Positions 6,621 through 9,598 of a DNA stretch of 9,598 nucleotides are shown here, in pieces. Under the pieces are notes generated by a model. That model was not told the DNA's origin. It saw only the letters and a program-made list of their open reading frames with translations, and ran no database searches. The position numbers were made by a program, and so were the translations under genes. The DNA is from Rhodospirillaceae bacterium (lineage in GTDB: Bacteria > Pseudomonadota > Alphaproteobacteria > SP197): positions 1 through 9,598 of the forward strand of contig JABIUG010000050.1 of the NCBI GenBank assembly GCA_018700655.1, given 5' to 3'. How positions within the stretch are numbered: position 1 is the first letter of the stretch; every line of letters starts with the position of its first letter.

Positions 6621-7561
6621 GCGAACACCACCCTCGGGAAATAGAACGAGACGACCCAGTTGGGCATGTCGACGATTTCGCTGATCCTGAGATCGCCGCA
6701 CACGCTGCACAGCATGTAGGCGTTGGCGGGCGCCAGGCCCTGTTCGCGGCCCAGCAGGTCGATCATGCCGGAAACGGCGTTGCGCGCGCCTTCGAAGAGA
6801 TCGGGGCCGATCCCGGTGGTGATGAAATAGCCGTCGCTGTCGAGGTGGCGTGTGACGGGTCCCGAGGTGCGATAATGCGGGAAGGGGATTTCCGCACCCT
6901 TTATCAGTTCGAACTGCAGTGCGACATTCATCTGGCTTTCGATCGCGGTGCCGCAGACTTCGCCGTCGCCCTGTACGGCATGGGTGTCGCCGATCGAGAA
7001 AAGGCCGCCGGAAACCTCAACCGGCAGGAAGAGCTCGGTGCCTTCCGACATGTCACGGATGTCCATATTGCCGCCCACACGGCGCGGTGGCACGACGCTG
7101 TGCAGTCCCGGTTCTGCGGGTGCCAGACCGATCGTTCCGGCAAAGGGTTTCAGCGGCACGCGTGCATGGTCGCCAAAGGCCGACCTGCCGGGATTGCTCG
7201 CTTCATACTTCCAGATGTTGAGATCGGGTTCGGGGAACTGGTCGGTCAGCAGGCCAAAGCCGGGGATCAATGCTGTCCAGCCCCAGCCCGAGGGCTCGAA
7301 ACCCTGGAACGTGACCTTGATCGCGTCGCCGGGTTCGGCGCCATCAATGAAGATCGGGCCTGTCACGGGGTTGATGTTGCCGAAATCGAGTGTCGTGACA
7401 TCGGCAACGGTGGACTCCGCGTTGAACTGACCACCCGAGGAATCCACGGTCTCGAAATAGACGCTTTCGCCCGGCGCGACGGTCATGGCAGGTGCGTTGG
7501 AATTGTCCCAGCCGAAATGGTGGTGATGGCTGTGAATTGTGTGGTTGCAGCCCATGCCCAT
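6617..7561 (-). CDS. Acetamidase/formamidase family protein
   Basis: This intact gene encodes 314 residues, the usual length for FmdA/AmdA-family amidohydrolases, which hydrolyse short amides (formamide, acetamide) to the acid and ammonia in the cytoplasm. Family features in order are a histidine-rich start (HTIHSHHHHFGWDN, 7-20), the domain opening PGESVYFETVD (30-40), PVTGPIFIDGAEPGD (65-79), PFAGTIGLAPAEPG (139-152), RVGGNMDIRDM (161-171) and SIGDTHAVQGDGEVCGTAIE (189-208); the last two hold the conserved metal/active-site acidic and histidine residues. The start at 7561 is supported by AGGGAGA at 7568-7574; M3 (7555) is an alternative. It is the only complete gene in the 4.8 kb after the Mo-hydroxylase and stands alone, without the regulator or transporter genes seen in amide-use operons. 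The true substrate is not certain, since related proteins act on other amides. Confidence 0.9.
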   Translation of the reverse strand: MGMGCNHTIHSHHHHFGWDNSNAPAMTVAPGESVYFETVDSSGGQFNAESTVADVTTLDFGNINPVTGPIFIDGAEPGDAIKVTFQGFEPSGWGWTALIPGFGLLTDQFPEPDLNIWKYEASNPGRSAFGDHARVPLKPFAGTIGLAPAEPGLHSVVPPRRVGGNMDIRDMSEGTELFLPVEVSGGLFSIGDTHAVQGDGEVCGTAIESQMNVALQFELIKGAEIPFPHYRTSGPVTRHLDSDGYFITTGIGPDLFEGARNAVSGMIDLLGREQGLAPANAYMLCSVCGDLRISEIVDMPNWVVSFYFPRVVFA

Positions 7562-7572
7562 GTCGTGTCTCC

Positions 7573-7599
7573 CTGAGTGATGACCGGAGCCTGACTCAG
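7573..7599. promoter_or_regulatory. Inverted repeat upstream of the amidase, overlapping its ribosome binding site
   Basis: CTGAGT (7573-7578) and ACTCAG (7594-7599) are perfect 6-base arms around a 15-base spacer, placed 12 to 38 bases upstream of the amidase start and touching its ribosome binding site (7568-7574). It could be an operator or an mRNA hairpin limiting translation. Short arms make chance a real possibility. The gap 7562-7634 otherwise holds no gene. Confidence 0.3.
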
Positions 7600-7634
7600 A
7601 GACCTGGAGTGTTCAACCGCTTACACCGGGAAGG

Positions 7635-9598
7635 TCAGGCCGTGTTGCTGATCTGATCATGGGCGAGCTTCAGGTCTGCGGCCTGTGCGGTCGCCTGTAA
7701 TGTGGCGACACGTTTATCGTGGTCGTCGCTGCGCCCATCAAGGCCGGCTCGTGCGAACAGCCGCGTGCGGGTGATGAAGAAATCCGACCATGGCGCCGGT
7801 TCGTCTGCGGTGTAGGTCTCCAGGGCATCGGCATGGGCCAGCACAACGTCCCATAGGCCGCGCGCCAGGGCGCTGTCCATGGCGTCGCGATGGAAGTGGA
7901 AATGGTTGTGGCTGACCGCACCACCGGCAAGCATGGTCTTGCCTTCGGCGAGCAGGGCAAGGGCTTAGTCGTCCGATCGGGCACACAGCGCGGCTGCGCC
8001 GCATGACATCGCACCCATGAAACCGCTGCCGGGGCCACGCCCGATTCCGAGTGCGCCGTGGGCGTGTTCAGTGGCCTCGGCGGAATTGCCTTCCTGGTGC
8101 GCGATTTTGGCCAGGAAAACCAGGCTCCAGCCTTCGAACCGTGTTGCGCCGATTGCCCGTGCCATCCCCAGGCCGATGTCGAGCACCTCACGTGCCTCAT
8201 CGAAACGCGCCATGTCGTAAAGCACGTATCCTGACAGACGGGCGACAATCTCGGCGCGGCGATGACCGATCCGCTGTGCCTCGTCGATTGTTGCCTGGGA
8301 ATCACGCTACGAACCAACGAGGTCATTGAACCGGGCGACACCACGCATGCAGAGGTAACTGGCGCGCAACCAGCTGTCGTCGCGTTCGCCGGCCAGTTCG
8401 ATGCAGCGATCAAACGCCTCAAAGGCTGTGCCGGTGCGCCCGCGCATGTACCAGGCATCGCCCATGCCGCCATAGGCACGTGCCTCCAGGCCGGGAAGAC
8501 CGGCACCGCGGGCATGGTCGAGCGCGGCCTGGTGGGAAGCAAGACATGCCTCGATATCGCCCAGCGGGAAATAGAGATTGCCGCGCTGGTAGCTGATCTC
8601 GGCCAGGTTCTGTGGTTCTCCATCTGCTGCCTGCTCGGCGTCGTTGAGCGCTTCGAGCGCCCCCTTGTAGTCATCGGTCAGGCGAAGCCCGGCGGCAAGG
8701 CCTATTGAAGCGCGGTAGAGACCGCCCGAATCAGTGGCAGTTCCCGTGCACGGGCGAACATCCCGACCGATGCCGTGACTTCACCCAGGACACGTTGCAT
8801 GCCGGCGGCCAGGCACAGGGCATCGACATGCTCGTTATCGATCGCCAGCGCGCGTCGCGCCAGTCCCAGAGCTTCGTCGTAACGATAACCTGCTGCAGCT
8901 TCTTCGCCGGCCCGCTGGTAGGCATCTGGCGCCTCGGAAGCTCCTGCCAGTTCAAGGTGTTCGGCATGGGCGGTCAGATCACGCCCGGCGAACCATTCGG
9001 CAGCACGTTTGTGGAGGGCATGACGGTCGGTGCGTAGCAGGGATGACAACACACTTTCGCGAACCAGAGCGTGGGCAAACAGCAGCAGGGAACCCAGAGG
9101 ACGGAGCAGCCCATGATCGAGCAGGGTGCTTGCCGCATAGGTCGTGTCGTCGAGCAGGTAACGCAGAGCATCAAGATCAAACCGTTGACCCAGAATCGAT
9201 GCGACCTGGAGGGCGCGGCGATCACGCGAGGGAAGGGCATCCATGCGGGCGGCGACGACACTCTGCAATGTTCCGGGCAGACTCTCGGTTCCGGTCTCAC
9301 TGGCATTGCGCAGAAGCTGGTCGAGAAACAGGGGGTGCCCATCGGCCCGTTCGATACAGGCCTTGATTTGTTCTGTGTCGAGATCGGGGTAACGCGCGGC
9401 CAGATTTGTGGCATCGCCGGGCTGTAGCTGGTTGACGTTCAACACGGTGAAGTGGGTGGCCACCTCGGGTTGGTCGGCGAACGGATATCCTTCGATCCGC
9501 GTTGAGACGATAACGATCAGTGGCAGGTTAGCGGCGCATTGAGCCAGCATTGCAACGATGGCGAGGGTGTTCGCGTCGGCCCAGTGGATGTCCTCGAT
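7635..9598 (-). pseudogene. Large AAA ATPase/TPR regulator (adenylate-cyclase-associated type), eroded, 5' part off the window
   Basis: The frame enters at the right edge with IEDIHWADANT, the Walker B region of a STAND/AAA_16-type ATPase, followed by VSTRIEGYPFADQ, SRDRRALQVASILGQRFDLD (winged-helix-like), AHALVRESVLSSLL and then TPR repeats. At about 8738 one base appears lost (GAACTGCCACTGAT where GAACTGGCCACTGAT would keep frame). The protein then continues in the next frame as DSGGLYRASIGLAAGLRLTD through many TPR helices to the TGA at 7635-7637. That second frame is itself broken by TAG at 8307-8309 (DLVGS-stop-RDSQ) and TAA at 7965-7967 (CARSDD-stop-ALALL). The domain order, with no C-terminal DNA-binding domain, fits the end of class III adenylate/guanylate cyclase-AAA-TPR proteins, whose cyclase domain would lie beyond 9598. 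A LuxR/AfsR-like regulator is less likely. About 654 codons are visible. Confidence 0.78.

Noticed and set aside
6575..7576. Long plus-strand open frame (333 codons) opposite the amidase
   Set aside because: Antisense shadow of the intact acetamidase/formamidase gene; no family resemblance or ribosome binding site.
7670..8674. Minus-strand open frame of 334 codons over the ATPase/TPR pseudogene
   Set aside because: Its translation is rich in R, S, P and T without repeats or motifs, while the neighbouring frame gives clear TPR helices; it is a shadow of the eroded gene.
4805..9598. Codon reassignment, selenocysteine or programmed readthrough at the internal stops
   Set aside because: TGA, TAG and TAA all interrupt genes, two frameshifts are also present, intact neighbours end normally with TAG and TGA, and no SECIS-like hairpin is evident next to the TGAs.
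1..9598. CRISPR array, tRNA, rRNA, riboswitch, toxin-antitoxin or defence system
   Set aside because: No regularly spaced repeats, cloverleaf or ribosomal sequence, or pair of small overlapping genes was seen on either strand.

Overview
The window reads as high-GC chromosomal DNA from an alphaproteobacterium-like organism. That placement is an inference from strong GC codon bias, AAGGAGG-type ribosome binding sites, the catabolic gene families present and palindromic CTAGAGC-type intergenic repeats; there is no marker gene to prove it.

Left edge (1-720): the 5' part of a uroporphyrinogen-decarboxylase-like (URO-D superfamily) gene on the minus strand runs off the window. It is clearly more AT-rich than the rest (25 G+C in bases 421-480, against 40 in 4381-4440). 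Behind its start lies a truncated IS3-family insertion sequence: the last ~50 codons of the transposase plus one terminal end (540-720), stopping exactly where the next gene ends.

Intact block (726-4795): a non-haem Fe(II)/2-oxoglutarate-type oxygenase (minus) is divergently arranged with a glutathione S-transferase (plus, start 1860). The transferase overlaps tail-to-tail by 4 bases with a molybdenum hydroxylase large subunit (minus; xanthine dehydrogenase/CoxL form II type). No FAD or Fe-S partner subunit is next to it.

Eroded block (4805-9598): four genes are broken. A SAM methyltransferase has an in-frame TGA, a frameshift and a probable internal deletion. A membrane-anchored TPR protein has TGA and TAG. 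A glyoxalase/VOC protein has TGA. A large ATPase/TPR protein, resembling the C-terminal part of class III adenylate cyclase-AAA-TPR regulators, has one frameshift, TAG and TAA. Rejoining the frames gives continuous family-like proteins in each case. One complete gene, an acetamidase/formamidase (6617-7561), survives among them. All three stop codons occur and frameshifts are present, so gene decay (or local sequence error) fits better than codon reassignment.

Two palindromic repeats (5198-5277 and 6555-6620) share sequence words, and each supplies the TAG stop of a minus-strand gene in its right arm.

Functionally the intact genes are small-molecule and xenobiotic-type enzymes (oxygenase, GST, Mo-hydroxylase, amidase). 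They do not form one obvious pathway, and no defence system, CRISPR array, tRNA or rRNA is visible.
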